DNA of 64,000 nt, from NCBI RefSeq assembly GCF_018130695.1, contig NZ_JAFCJX010000004.1:186001-250000 (forward strand), read 5' to 3'. The notes below the pieces were generated by a model that saw only the letters and a program-made list of their open reading frames with translations, ran no database searches and was not told the DNA's origin. Of this stretch, positions 7,672-16,662 are shown in pieces. Both the position numbers and the translations under genes were made by a program. The stretch comes from Bradyrhizobium jicamae (lineage in GTDB: Bacteria > Pseudomonadota > Alphaproteobacteria > Rhizobiales > Xanthobacteraceae). Position 1 is the stretch's first letter. Every line of letters begins with the position of its first letter.

Positions 7672-8973
7672 ATGATGCCGATCGGACCGGAGCTGAAGCA
7701 GTTTCGCATGGAGCAGTCGGGGAACGGCGTCCTGCACCTGATCTTCGATATGCCCGGCCGTTCGATGAACGTGTTCTCGAACGCGGCGATTGAAGAGCTC
7801 GACCTGTTCGCCGACTGGCTCAAGCAGAGCGATGTGGCGGGCGTCGTCATCAGCTCCGGCAAGTCCACGGCGTTTTGCGCCGGCGCGGATCTGGCCGAAC
7901 TGGAGACCGCGTATGACATGATCATGGCCGCGCCGTCAGGCGAGCGCGACCGTTTGGCCTTCGACCATTTCTTCCGCCTGAGCCACGGTTTGCGCAAGCT
8001 CGAGACGGCAGGCAAGCCCATTTCCGTCGCGGTCGGCGGTCTTGCGCTGGGAGGTGGTTGTGAATTCGCGCTTGCGGCTCATCACAGGGTACTCGCGGAT
8101 CGACCGCAGGCCACATTTGGATTGCCGGAGTCACTGGTCGGATTGTTGCCGGGCGGCGGCGGAACCCAGCGCTTGCCGCGGCTGATTGGTATCGACGCGG
8201 CGCTTCCGGTGCTACTTGACGGCGCGCGGATCGGTGGCCAAGCGGCGGTCGCGGCAGGCCTCGCGCACGAACTGGTGACGCCAGGCGAGGAGATTGCCGC
8301 GGCAGAAAATTGGGTGCTGTCCTGTCCCGTGTCCACGCAGCCCTGGGACCGCCCCAATTGGCGGCCGGCGGCCGCGCAGCGCATCGCGGGCGAGATCGAC
8401 ACATGCCGGACCAAAATGCTTGCCGAAACCCTCGGACATTATCCCGCGCCGTCAGCGATTCTCGATTGCGTTGTGCAGGGACTCCCCCAGGATTTCGACA
8501 CGGCGATTCGGGCCGAGATGCAGATCTTTGCAAAGCTGATCCAGCGCCGGGAGCCGCGCAACATGATCCGGACGCTGTTTCTCGGCAGGCTCGACTATGA
8601 GCGGCTGAAGAAGAAGGGGCTCGATTCAGGGATCATGCAGGCTGTCGGCGCCGTCTCGCATGCACTCCGTGCGGAGGCCGAGCCGGGACAGGAGCTTGGT
8701 GATGCCTTTGCACGGGCGGGCTTTCGGGTCGATGGACAGCGCAAGGCGAGCTTCGACGGCCGGATCGCCGGCGACGTCTACTGGCATGATGACGAGCCCA
8801 GGACCTGGGGCAAGGAATTGCTGCGAGCGCGGCTTGCGGAAGCGGATGCCGCAGCCGCGACCTGGCGTTCCGAGCTTGACGAGGCGGAGCGGCGCGCTGC
8901 CGATTACGTCCTCGTTACGCAGCAAGGTTTTCCGGCCTATCTCGGTGGATTATTTGCCGCCGGACTGAACTAG
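7672..8973 (+). CDS. enoyl-CoA hydratase/isomerase with long C-terminal extension
   Basis: A 433-residue protein, well above the usual ~260 for a crotonase. Residues about 15-200 are a crotonase fold: AFCAGADLAEL (oxyanion loop), VGGLALGGGCEFALA, FGLPESLVGLLPGGGGTQRLPRL. The remaining ~230 residues are helical and end with GFPAYLGGLF, reminiscent of the C-terminal domain of FadB/FadJ-type 3-hydroxyacyl-CoA dehydrogenases, but no NAD-binding GxGxxG is present. It probably hydrates an enoyl-CoA. The start ATG follows AAGGGG with good spacing; the upstream in-frame ATG lies in the promoter. It is followed 19 bases later by a CaiB/BaiF gene. Confidence 0.82.
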   Translation: MMPIGPELKQFRMEQSGNGVLHLIFDMPGRSMNVFSNAAIEELDLFADWLKQSDVAGVVISSGKSTAFCAGADLAELETAYDMIMAAPSGERDRLAFDHFFRLSHGLRKLETAGKPISVAVGGLALGGGCEFALAAHHRVLADRPQATFGLPESLVGLLPGGGGTQRLPRLIGIDAALPVLLDGARIGGQAAVAAGLAHELVTPGEEIAAAENWVLSCPVSTQPWDRPNWRPAAAQRIAGEIDTCRTKMLAETLGHYPAPSAILDCVVQGLPQDFDTAIRAEMQIFAKLIQRREPRNMIRTLFLGRLDYERLKKKGLDSGIMQAVGAVSHALRAEAEPGQELGDAFARAGFRVDGQRKASFDGRIAGDVYWHDDEPRTWGKELLRARLAEADAAAATWRSELDEAERRAADYVLVTQQGFPAYLGGLFAAGLN

Positions 8974-8992
8974 CCGATCAAGGAGACACGCC

Positions 8993-10183
8993 GTGTCAAA
9001 ACCGCTCGATGGCATCAAGGTTCTCGATCTCTCGAAGGTCTTGGCCGGCCCGCTCTGCGCGCAATACCTCGGCGACCTCGGCGCCGAGATCATCAAGGTC
9101 GAGGCGGTGGGGCAGGGCGACGAGACGCGGGGATGGCCGCCGTTTCCAGCACCCGGCTTGGGTACCGTGTTCCTGAGCGCCAATCGCAACAAACGCAGCA
9201 TTGCAATCAACATGAAGTCGGACAAGGGGCGAAAGCTCGTGCACGAATTGGCGAAATCCGTCGACGTCGCCATCGAGAGTTTCGGCACGGGTGTGGCTGA
9301 ACGGCTGGGCATCGATGCCGAGACACTCTGCTCACTTAACAGCCGGCTCGTCCATTGCAGCATCTCCGGTTTCGGCCGGACCGGACCGCTCAAGAACTCG
9401 CCCGGCTATGACGTGATCCTGCAGGCCTTCGGCGGCATCATGTCGATGACCGGCGACGAGGGCGGCGGTTATATCCGCAGCCCGATCTCGCCGATCGACC
9501 AGATGACCGGGGTGCACGCCTTCAGCGGCATTCTGGCCGGCCTGCTGGCACGGGAGAAGTCGGGTAAGGGTGGGGCGATCCAGGTGTCGCTGTTCGATAC
9601 CGCGCTCGGCTTGCTCGGCTACAATCTGCAGACCTATTGGCAACGCGGAACGCAGCCGCCCAAATGCGGTTCCAGCCACGAGTCGCTCTGTCCCTATCAG
9701 GCGTTCGAAGCCGCGGACGGACCGATCATGGTCGGTGTCGCCAACGACAATCTCTGGCGCAAATTCTGTGCGGTTGCGGGGTTGAACGCGATCGTGGACG
9801 ATCCCAAGTTCCGGTCCAATGCGGAGCGGGTCAGGCACCGTGCCGAAACGTTGCATTACGTGCAGGCGATCATCGCGACGCGGACCGTTGCCGCGTGGAA
9901 CGACGCGTTGAATGAGGTCGGCATACCTTGCTCGCCGATTAACACGCTTGCCCAGCTGCTGGAGCATCCGCACACCAAGGCGGACAGGTTGATCATGCAG
10001 TACGATCATCCCGCCGCCGGTCGCTTGAACTGCGTCGGCCACCCCGTGACATTCGTGGGCGCGGAGCGGGAGCCCGGCCTGCCACCGCCGATGCTGGGGC
10101 AGCATACGGATGATGTGTTGAGGGAGATGGGGCTATCCGCGGAGAGCATCGCCGCATTGCGCCGGGATGAGATCATTGGTTGA
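8993..10183 (+). CDS. CaiB/BaiF family CoA-transferase
   Basis: A 396-residue class III CoA-transferase. The N-terminus shows LDLSKVLAGPLCAQYLGDLG and IIKVE, then NRNKRSIAIN, SFGTGVAERLG and SISGFGRTGP, all family hallmarks. These enzymes move CoA between two carboxylic acids in the cytoplasm, for example from succinyl-CoA to the imported acid. The GTG start is preceded by AAGGAG. It is the second and last gene of a two-gene operon with the crotonase and is followed by a hairpin. The acid pair is unknown. Confidence 0.88.
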   Translation: MSKPLDGIKVLDLSKVLAGPLCAQYLGDLGAEIIKVEAVGQGDETRGWPPFPAPGLGTVFLSANRNKRSIAINMKSDKGRKLVHELAKSVDVAIESFGTGVAERLGIDAETLCSLNSRLVHCSISGFGRTGPLKNSPGYDVILQAFGGIMSMTGDEGGGYIRSPISPIDQMTGVHAFSGILAGLLAREKSGKGGAIQVSLFDTALGLLGYNLQTYWQRGTQPPKCGSSHESLCPYQAFEAADGPIMVGVANDNLWRKFCAVAGLNAIVDDPKFRSNAERVRHRAETLHYVQAIIATRTVAAWNDALNEVGIPCSPINTLAQLLEHPHTKADRLIMQYDHPAAGRLNCVGHPVTFVGAEREPGLPPPMLGQHTDDVLREMGLSAESIAALRRDEIIG

Positions 10184-10192
10184 CCGGCATGC

Positions 10193-10214
10193 AGCTCATC
10201 TTCGGAGATGAGCT
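10193..10214 (+). terminator. hairpin terminator after the CoA-transferase
   Basis: AGCTCATCT-TCGG-AGATGAGCT forms a perfect 9-bp stem with a 4-base loop, 9 bases after the CoA-transferase stop. A run of five T follows about 20 bases later at 10232-10236. The convergent DUF35 gene ends at 10268, so the structure may serve both strands. Confidence 0.6.
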
Positions 10215-10267
10215 CCGCAAGCGAAGGCGCTCTTTTTCGTGCCCTCTCCAAGGGGAGAAGGTACCCT

Positions 10268-10654
10268 CTAGGCCGGCGTGAAGAAGGGAAGCGGCGCGCC
10301 GCTTGTTTGTTTCCACACCAGCTTCACTTCTTGGCCGATCTTCAGCTGCCCCAGATCGCAATCGACGATATTCGTCTGCAGCGAGGGACCTTCCCTCAGC
10401 GTCACATACGCGATCGCGTACGGTCCGGTCGGTGATTTCCGCATCAGGCTGAACGTATAGATCGTGGCCTCGCCCGAGCTCTCTTCCCAGACGGTCTGAT
10501 CGGAGAAGCAGAACGGGCAGATCGAACGCGGAAAATAGTGCGCCTCGCCGCAAGCGGTGCAGCGTTTGATCATCAGCTTGCCGGCTTTCGCCGCGTCCCA
10601 GAACGGCGCGGTCTCGGGGTTGATCACGGGAGCCGGATAGACTTTCTCGCTCAT
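10268..10654 (-). CDS. DUF35 OB-fold/zinc-ribbon acyl-CoA-associated protein
   Basis: A 128-residue protein with an N-terminal rubredoxin-like zinc ribbon, CTACGEAHYFPRSICPFC near residue 32, followed by an OB fold with FSLMRKSPTGPYAIAYVTL. DUF35 proteins bind acyl-CoA and form complexes with thiolase-like enzymes. This gene overlaps the stop of the upstream thiolase-like gene by ATGA, the usual arrangement for such complexes. It probably supplies the CoA-binding half of a heteromeric retro-aldolase or thiolase. The start is the ATG at the overlap; the longer upstream frame runs inside the thiolase gene. Confidence 0.88.
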   Translation of the reverse strand: MSEKVYPAPVINPETAPFWDAAKAGKLMIKRCTACGEAHYFPRSICPFCFSDQTVWEESSGEATIYTFSLMRKSPTGPYAIAYVTLREGPSLQTNIVDCDLGQLKIGQEVKLVWKQTSGAPLPFFTPA

Positions 10655-11802
10655 TGCACGCGCTCCAGGATGGCTGTCGATGCGGCGTGGCGCACGCCAA
10701 GCAGCCCGCCGGTGCCGTGGGCGATGGCAAGATCGCAGTTCCTGACCTGCACTTTCGGATGCGCTTCGCCGCGCAGTTGGCGCACGGCCTCGATGATCTT
10801 GGTCATGCCGCCACGGTTGACGGGGTGGTTGCTGCACAGACCGCCGCCATCGGTGTTGAACGGCAGCTTGCCGACACCGGAGATGAGATTGCCGTCGGCC
10901 ACGAATCTTCCGCCTTCGCCCTTCTTGCAAAAGCCGAGATCCTCCAGCTGCATCAAGACGGTGATGGTGAAGCTGTCATAAATCGAGGCGTATTTGATGT
11001 CCCTTGGCGTCACGCCGGCTTCCTCGAAGGCGCGTGGGCCGGACCAGACGCCGGCGGAATAGGTGAGGTCGAGATTCCTGCCGCTGTTCGGACCTTTCAT
11101 CGCCTCGCTGTGACCGATCAGCCGGACCAGCGGCTTCTTCAGGCTCTTGGCGATCTCCGGTGACGTCACGATCAACGCGCCGCCACCATCGGTGACGACG
11201 CAGCAATCGAGCCGGTGCAGCGGATCGGAGATCATCGGAGAGTTGACAACGTCCTCGACGGTGACGACCTCCTTCAGCATCGCATGCGGATTGTATTGTG
11301 CATGGTGAGAGGCCGCGACCTTGATCCAGGCGAGCTGCTCGGAAGTGGTGCCGTAATCGTGCATGTGGCGCATGGCGCACATGCCATATGCGTTGTGCGT
11401 GGTTGCGCCATAGGCTGTTTCGAAGTCAGCTTCTGCGCCCGGTGCGCGAGGTGGCGTATGACTGGTACGCGGCTTACCGGCCAGCGTGATCAGGGCGACC
11501 GAGCATTTGCCGGCGGCGATCGCTTCGGCTGCGTGGCCGAGCTGGATGATGTAGGAGCTTCCGCCGGTATCGGTGCTGTCGATATGGCGCACCTTCAGGC
11601 CGAGGTAGTCGACCATCGGCCAGGTCCCGCCCGGCGCATCGCCGGACAGGAAATAGCCGTCGATATCGTCCTTGCTGAGCCCCGCGTCCTCGATCGCGCC
11701 CTTGGCGACCTCGGCGTGGAGCTGCGCGATGGATTTGTCTGGAGCATGCCGGGTGGGATGCTCATAGATCCCCGCGATGTAGGCCTTGCCCTTGATGGTC
11801 AA
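10651..11802 (-). CDS. thiolase-like protein (SCP-x/Ltp2 type)
   Basis: A 383-residue thiolase-fold protein of the lipid-transfer/SCP-x group. The first half reads GKAYIAGIYEHPTR..., with STDTGGSSY where classical thiolases carry the nucleophilic Cys; the second half has GLCSNHPVNRGG and AIAHGTGG. Loss of the Cys and coupling to a DUF35 gene match Ltp2-like retro-aldolases, which release a side-chain aldehyde or ketone from a beta-hydroxyacyl-CoA. The TTG start is preceded by GGCGGAG at good spacing, 23 bases after the binding-protein gene; a longer frame upstream overlaps that gene. Aldolase rather than thiolase activity is my inference. Confidence 0.83.
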   Translation of the reverse strand: MTIKGKAYIAGIYEHPTRHAPDKSIAQLHAEVAKGAIEDAGLSKDDIDGYFLSGDAPGGTWPMVDYLGLKVRHIDSTDTGGSSYIIQLGHAAEAIAAGKCSVALITLAGKPRTSHTPPRAPGAEADFETAYGATTHNAYGMCAMRHMHDYGTTSEQLAWIKVAASHHAQYNPHAMLKEVVTVEDVVNSPMISDPLHRLDCCVVTDGGGALIVTSPEIAKSLKKPLVRLIGHSEAMKGPNSGRNLDLTYSAGVWSGPRAFEEAGVTPRDIKYASIYDSFTITVLMQLEDLGFCKKGEGGRFVADGNLISGVGKLPFNTDGGGLCSNHPVNRGGMTKIIEAVRQLRGEAHPKVQVRNCDLAIAHGTGGLLGVRHAASTAILERVQ

Positions 11803-11825
11803 CTCGGTCTCCGCCGGTGCTTGCG

Positions 11826-13013
11826 TTATTCTTCGAGCAGCTTCCAGGACGTCTTCTCGAAGATCGCCATACGCAACGTGCGGTAGGGCGCGTAATTCTC
11901 CTTGGAATTGGAGAGCTCGATTCCCGGCAGCAGCATGCCGACACGTTCCTTGTTGAAGCTCGTCGCCTGCGCGAGCAGGTTCTCGCGCGTCAGGTTGTCG
12001 CCGCATCGCTGCAGGCCCTTCGCGATGGCCTGCGCATTGATGTAGCCGGACAGCGCGATGAAATCATTTGGGCTGTCGTTCGGTGCCCACTTCTTCATGA
12101 AGGCGACGTAGTCCTTCACGTCCTGGTCGTCCGCCCAGGCGGGATCGCCGGCTTGCTTGGTGAACTGGGTCGTGTAGGCGCCCTGGACGTTTTCGAGGCC
12201 CGCCGGCATCAACACACCCTGGATCGAATTGACGGGGCTGGCGAGGAACTGGGCCGGCTTCCAATTCAGCTCGTTGGCTTTCTTGATCGCCTGCGCCGCA
12301 AACTTCGGCGTCGCAAAATAGACGATCGTATCGGCGCCAGCAGCCTTGAGCTTGAGGACCTCGGAGTCGACGGTCGGATAGCTCAGCTCGTAGGAGGCTT
12401 CCGCGACAATCTTGGCGGTGCCATCCGCGCCCAGGCCTGACTTGAAGCCGGTGAGGTAATCCTTGCCGTAATCGTCATTTTGAAAGAGCACCGCGATCTT
12501 CGCGTTAGGCAGCTTCCGGGCGATGAACTTGCCGAAGGTCGCGCCTTCCATCTCGAACGGCGGATAGAATGGCACGGTCCAGGGGAAATTCTGCGGGTCG
12601 TTGAAACGGCGGCCACCGGCGGAGATGAAGACCTGCGGGACCTTGTTCTGGTTCAGGTATTTCTGAACGGCGACGTTCGGGACGGTGCCGACCGTGCCGA
12701 CCTCGGCGAGCACGCCATCGTCGTCGACCAGCTTGCGAGTCTGCTCGATCGCCTTTGGCGGGCTGAACGCATTATCCAGCGAGATCAGGTTGACCTTCCG
12801 GCCGTTGATGCCGCCGCTCTCGTTCAGCATCTGGAAATAGCCGGTCATGACGCGGCCATAGCTTGAAAAAGCCGATGCGGGACCGCTGTAGGGAACGGTC
12901 TGGCCGATCTTGACTTCGGTGTCGGAGACGCCCGGGCCGTACTGCTTCTCGGCGGCGCCAGCCGTGCTGCCGAGAATAAGAGCGGAAATGCCGACCAGTA
13001 CCGGAATTCTCAT
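11826..13013 (-). CDS. branched-chain amino-acid-type ABC transporter substrate-binding protein
   Basis: A 395-residue periplasmic binding protein (Peripla_BP_6/LivJ fold) with a Sec signal peptide at residues 1-20 (MRIPVLVGISALILGSTAGA). The mature part begins with KQYGPGVSDTEVKIGQTVPYSG and contains AFSPPKAIEQTRKLVDDDGV, typical of this family. It should deliver a carboxylate or amide ligand to the LivHMGF permease encoded at 14.8-18 kb. It is the first gene of the minus-strand operon with the thiolase-like and DUF35 genes. The start ATG follows GGGGAGAGAAC. It is a second binding protein beside the one at 18086, so the importer may serve two ligands. Confidence 0.88.
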   Translation of the reverse strand: MRIPVLVGISALILGSTAGAAEKQYGPGVSDTEVKIGQTVPYSGPASAFSSYGRVMTGYFQMLNESGGINGRKVNLISLDNAFSPPKAIEQTRKLVDDDGVLAEVGTVGTVPNVAVQKYLNQNKVPQVFISAGGRRFNDPQNFPWTVPFYPPFEMEGATFGKFIARKLPNAKIAVLFQNDDYGKDYLTGFKSGLGADGTAKIVAEASYELSYPTVDSEVLKLKAAGADTIVYFATPKFAAQAIKKANELNWKPAQFLASPVNSIQGVLMPAGLENVQGAYTTQFTKQAGDPAWADDQDVKDYVAFMKKWAPNDSPNDFIALSGYINAQAIAKGLQRCGDNLTRENLLAQATSFNKERVGMLLPGIELSNSKENYAPYRTLRMAIFEKTSWKLLEE

Positions 13014-13282
13014 GTTCTCTCCCCCTGTCATTCCAGTCAGGTCTCTGACTGTAGTAAGTACGCATGTATACCATATATTATCAAACTAAAATATGCGATG
13101 CTGCGTCACGACCGAATTTTCCGCGCGAGCCGGCGGTTGCTGGCCCAAGATGTAGCCATAGCCACCGCGTGACGCGGCGCAGCCATGCCTTGAACGCGGC
13201 CTGTATTGTGCTACAGATAGTACATAAGCGTACTAATTATGTCGCCTCAGATCCCGATCGGGTGCGGCAGAGGGGAGGGACC
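13014..13282. promoter_or_regulatory. divergent promoter region with two motif copies
   Basis: 269 bases between the divergent binding-protein and kinase genes. It is AT-rich around 13055-13100. GTAGTAAGTACGCAT at 13051-13065 (reverse complement ATGCGTACTTACTAC) and AAGCGTACTAATTAT at 13226-13240 share GCGTACT with the other candidate operators of the cluster (site A at 7573 and others). One copy lies near each gene start, as expected for regulation of both directions. Confidence 0.4.
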
Positions 13283-14455
13283 ATGGCTGCGTCGGGTGCA
13301 ACGGCACTGGCTGCACTGAAAATTGGCGGACGCGTGGCCTTCGAGCGCCTGACGCGGCCGAAGGCCCGCCGCGCGGAGGATGTTCCGTGCTCGCCCAGCG
13401 CCATCACGCCGGAATGGCTGACCGCCGTGCTCTGCCAGAAAACGCCCGGCGCTGTCGTCACCGACGTCGTGGTGAAGCCGTCGAGTGCAGGAACGCACGA
13501 ACGCCACCAGTTGATCGTCAGCTACAATGACGCGGGCCAGCGCGCCGGCCTGCCGCGGTCGATGTTCACGAAATCGCTGCCCAGCGTCGTGACGCGCATG
13601 ATCGGTGGTTTCAACGGCACCGCGCGGGTCGAGGGCCGGTTCTACATGCAGTTGCGGCCGCAGCTCGAGATCGAGGCGCCGATCGGCTATCACGCGGCAT
13701 TCGATCGCCAGACCTACGCCTCGATCTTGCTCCTGGAGGACATGGTCGCGACCAAATCGGCGACCTTCTGCAACTCCAGGACCTATGTCGATCGGGGGAT
13801 GGCGGAGGACATGGTCGATGTGCTGGCCGCGCTGCATGCGCGCTTCTACGGCGATGCTGAACTCGCGACGCAATATCGCTGGGTCGCCAGCTATCCGCGC
13901 TGGTTCACCATCGGCGCGGACAAGATGAGCCTCGAGCATTACACAAGGAAGGCGTTCGACGCCGCGGCGCACGTGATCCCCAAGGGCGTGCTGGCGCAGC
14001 GGGACGCGGTCTGGCCAGCTGCCATGCAGGCGCTCGCCGTCCATGACAGCGAGCCGCAGGGGCTGATCCACTCGGACGTGCATATCGGTAATTGGTATCG
14101 CACGGGCGCGGGGAAGATGGGCCTGTGCGATTGGCAGTGCCTGGCCCGCGGTCACTGGTCGAGGGACTTTTCCTATGCCGTGACGGCGGCGCTCACCCCC
14201 GGCGATCGCCGCAAGTGGGAGAAGGACTTGCTCGTTCGTTATCTTGACCGGTTTGCCGCGCTGACGGGGACCAGGCCGGATTTTGACCGGAGTTTCCTCA
14301 ACTATCGGCAGCAGATGGTGCATGCGCTGCTGATGTGGACGATCACGCTGTGCCACTCGCCGCTATTGCCGGCGATGCAGTCCGAGGCGACCACGCTGGC
14401 GATGATCGAACGGATCTCGACGGCGATGGCCGATTTGGAGGCGCTGCGCGGTTGA
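13283..14455 (+). CDS. APH/ecdysteroid-kinase-like phosphotransferase
   Basis: A 390-residue kinase-like protein. The catalytic loop reads GLIHSDVHIGNW near residue 255, with the metal-binding Asp in GLCDWQ about 20 residues later, the pattern of aminoglycoside-phosphotransferase-fold enzymes. LLLEDM in the hinge also fits. Members found in acyl-CoA catabolic clusters are thought to phosphorylate hydroxylated acyl-CoA or alcohols. It is a single gene with a good AGGGGAGGGA ribosome site at the chosen ATG; the upstream in-frame ATG at 13064 lies in the divergent promoter. Its substrate is unknown. Confidence 0.8.
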   Translation: MAASGATALAALKIGGRVAFERLTRPKARRAEDVPCSPSAITPEWLTAVLCQKTPGAVVTDVVVKPSSAGTHERHQLIVSYNDAGQRAGLPRSMFTKSLPSVVTRMIGGFNGTARVEGRFYMQLRPQLEIEAPIGYHAAFDRQTYASILLLEDMVATKSATFCNSRTYVDRGMAEDMVDVLAALHARFYGDAELATQYRWVASYPRWFTIGADKMSLEHYTRKAFDAAAHVIPKGVLAQRDAVWPAAMQALAVHDSEPQGLIHSDVHIGNWYRTGAGKMGLCDWQCLARGHWSRDFSYAVTAALTPGDRRKWEKDLLVRYLDRFAALTGTRPDFDRSFLNYRQQMVHALLMWTITLCHSPLLPAMQSEATTLAMIERISTAMADLEALRG

Positions 14456-14775
14456 TCACGCGTCTCGGCGAGAGACGGCCGTTGCCGTCGCCGTGAACCT
14501 GACGACACATGCGCGAGATGCCGCAGCGTATCGCCCGATTTCGATTTGCGGCGAACACCAGTATATGATAAGCCAGTGTACTAATCGAGCGTCGAACTCG
14601 AAATCGTCCGATAGGACGGGGAAATGCTGAAGGCCGGCTCCGGGCGCGATCGAGATCCGCCACGGACGTTGTGCATATGGCAGGAGGGCCCTTTGCGAGA
14701 TCAAGCGCGCAGACTGGCGACGCATCGGACGATCGCGTGCTGTCGCGCCGTGCACCGTGGCGGGAGATCGCTGCG
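14456..14775. promoter_or_regulatory. intergenic region upstream of the importer, with motif copy
   Basis: 320 bases without a convincing gene. AGCCAGTGTACTAAT at 14571-14585 matches the other candidate operators (core AGTGTACTAAT) and sits about 190 bases before the livH start. GGGAG at 14761 is the livH ribosome site. Nothing else is recognisable. Confidence 0.4.
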
Positions 14776-15633
14776 ATGATCGCGCTGCTGATCGCGAATT
14801 CGCTGGCGCTGGCGTCCCTGCTGATCATGCTGTCGAGCGGGCTCGCCCTGATCTACGGCCTGCGCGACGTCATCAATTTCGGTCACGGCGCGATCTACAT
14901 GCTCGGCGCCTATCTCGGCTACACGATCGCCCTCGTTGGCGGATTCTGGCTCGCGCTGCTGCTGGTGCCGCTGCTGCTGGCGCTGCTCGGGATCGCGTTC
15001 GAGTATCTGGCGCTGCGACCGCTGCAGCGCCGCTCGCATATCGAGGTGGCGCTGGTCACGCTCGGTCTCGGCATCATCCTCGGACAGGTCATCATCTACA
15101 TCTACGGGGGCGAGGCGCGCAGCGTGGATGCGCCGAAAATCCTGTCGGGCTCTGTGACCGTCCTGCATCTGTCCTATCCGGTCTACCGCCTGTTCCTGAT
15201 CGTGATGGGGCTCGGCTCCTGCGCGCTGCTGGCCCTCTGGCTTCGCTATACGTCGTCGGGGCTCTATGTGCGCGCGGTGAGCCAGGATCCGTCGGTCGCG
15301 CGGATGATGGGCATCAACGCCGATCGCCTGAGCCTGCTCGTGACCAGTCTCAGCACGGCGTTCGCTGGTATCGCCGGCGTATTGGCCGGGCCTTATCTGT
15401 CTGTCGATCCCGGCATGGACGTCGTGATGATCGTGAACTGCCTGATCATCGTGGTGATCGGCGGCACCGGCAGCATTGGAGGCGCGATCATCGCGGCGTT
15501 GCTGTTCGGCTTCGTGCAGGTGGCAGGATCGGTATTCCTCCCCAATCTTGCGGCGCTCGTACCCTACATCCTGCTGATGGTCGTGCTGTTGATCGCACCG
15601 GGCGGCATCGGGCGTGGGAGGGTGATGAGTTGA
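14776..15633 (+). CDS. livH: branched-chain amino-acid-type ABC permease LivH
   Basis: A 285-residue inner-membrane permease with about eight hydrophobic segments. It has the LivH hallmarks GLALIYGLRDVINFGHGAIY near residue 20 and, near residue 175, VRAVSQDPSVARMMGIN (the EAA-type loop that docks the ATPase), then GGTGSIGGAI. It forms the membrane channel with LivM. The ATG follows GGGAG. It overlaps livM by 4 bases and leads a five-gene transporter operon livH-livM-livG-livF-binding protein. Confidence 0.9.
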   Translation: MIALLIANSLALASLLIMLSSGLALIYGLRDVINFGHGAIYMLGAYLGYTIALVGGFWLALLLVPLLLALLGIAFEYLALRPLQRRSHIEVALVTLGLGIILGQVIIYIYGGEARSVDAPKILSGSVTVLHLSYPVYRLFLIVMGLGSCALLALWLRYTSSGLYVRAVSQDPSVARMMGINADRLSLLVTSLSTAFAGIAGVLAGPYLSVDPGMDVVMIVNCLIIVVIGGTGSIGGAIIAALLFGFVQVAGSVFLPNLAALVPYILLMVVLLIAPGGIGRGRVMS

Positions 15634-16661
15634 GCAACGGCACGATGACCGACGATCTGCGTGCTTCCACGACGGCAACATTCGGCTCGCTGTCGCAGCG
15701 TTCGCTCGCAATCGCCGTCGGATTGATCGGGCTTTGCGCAGGTGCAATCGTTCCGACCTATCTCGCCAGCGATTTCGTGCTTCGACTGGGCAGCGAAGGC
15801 CTGCTGCTCGGCCTGCTCGCGCTCAGCGTCGCCTTCCTGATGAACCAGGCTGGGTTGGTCGCGCTCGGCGCGGCCAGTATCTATGGCGGTGCCGGCTACC
15901 TGTTCGCGATCGGCATGAGCGATTGGGGCTTGTCACCAACGGCAGCACTGTGCGTCGCGTTCCTGATCCTTCTCGTCTATGCTGCGATGCTCGGCGCGCT
16001 GATCGTCCGGACCAATCCGCTCGCTTTCATGATGTTGACACTTGCTGCCGGCGAGATGATCAGCCATGCCGTGCTGCTCGAGGGATTGCGCGACTATACC
16101 GGAGGTGCCGACGGACTGGTGGTTCGGGTCAACGGATCGGTCCTTGGCATCGACGCGCTTCGTTTTGCCGACCCGGTGCAATTCTGGTGCATCGCCTGGA
16201 TCGTGACCGTGCTGATCGGGCTGGCCTTCTGGGCCATCGGGCGTTCGCGACTCGGCGTGGTGCTGCGCGCCATCAGGGGGAACGAGGAACGCATGCGGTT
16301 CTCCGGCTTCAACACCTTCCTGCCGCGGCTGATCGGATATGTGCTGGTCAATGTCGCGGCGGCGATCGCCGGCTTCCTGCATGTGCTCAATGCCGGTTTC
16401 GTTTCGCCGGAGAGCCTGGGACTATTCGTGAGCACCAATACGCTGGTCGCGGCGCTGATCGGTGGAATCTCCGGTTCGCTCGGCCCGATTCTCGGCGGGT
16501 TGATCTTCTCGTTTGCGCAGGACGAGTTCGGCGCGCGGGGGCTGACGCAGCTCCTGACCGGCGTCGCCATCGTCCTGTTCATCGTCGTGTTCCCGCGCGG
16601 TGTCGTCGGCGGGCTGTCGAGCCTATCGAAGCGGCTGGGCTGGCGGCGAGAGGGGGCCTGA
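15630..16661 (+). CDS. livM: branched-chain amino-acid-type ABC permease LivM
   Basis: A 343-residue multi-spanning permease. SVAFLMNQAGLVALGAASIY and VLRAIRGNEERMRFSGFN (ATPase docking loop), followed by GGISGSLGPILGG, are LivM signatures. The start is taken as the TTG overlapping the livH stop (TTGA), which has GGGAGG at 8-base spacing; an ATG at 15645 is the alternative. The in-frame open stretch upstream of this point lies inside livH and is a frame artefact. It pairs with LivH in the inner membrane. Confidence 0.88.
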   Translation: MSNGTMTDDLRASTTATFGSLSQRSLAIAVGLIGLCAGAIVPTYLASDFVLRLGSEGLLLGLLALSVAFLMNQAGLVALGAASIYGGAGYLFAIGMSDWGLSPTAALCVAFLILLVYAAMLGALIVRTNPLAFMMLTLAAGEMISHAVLLEGLRDYTGGADGLVVRVNGSVLGIDALRFADPVQFWCIAWIVTVLIGLAFWAIGRSRLGVVLRAIRGNEERMRFSGFNTFLPRLIGYVLVNVAAAIAGFLHVLNAGFVSPESLGLFVSTNTLVAALIGGISGSLGPILGGLIFSFAQDEFGARGLTQLLTGVAIVLFIVVFPRGVVGGLSSLSKRLGWRREGA

Positions 16662-16662
16662 C

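Noticed and set aside
14757..15629. Long N-terminal extension of the LivM frame
   Set aside because: It overlaps livH in another frame, while the TTG at the livH stop has a good ribosome site and gives normal LivM length.
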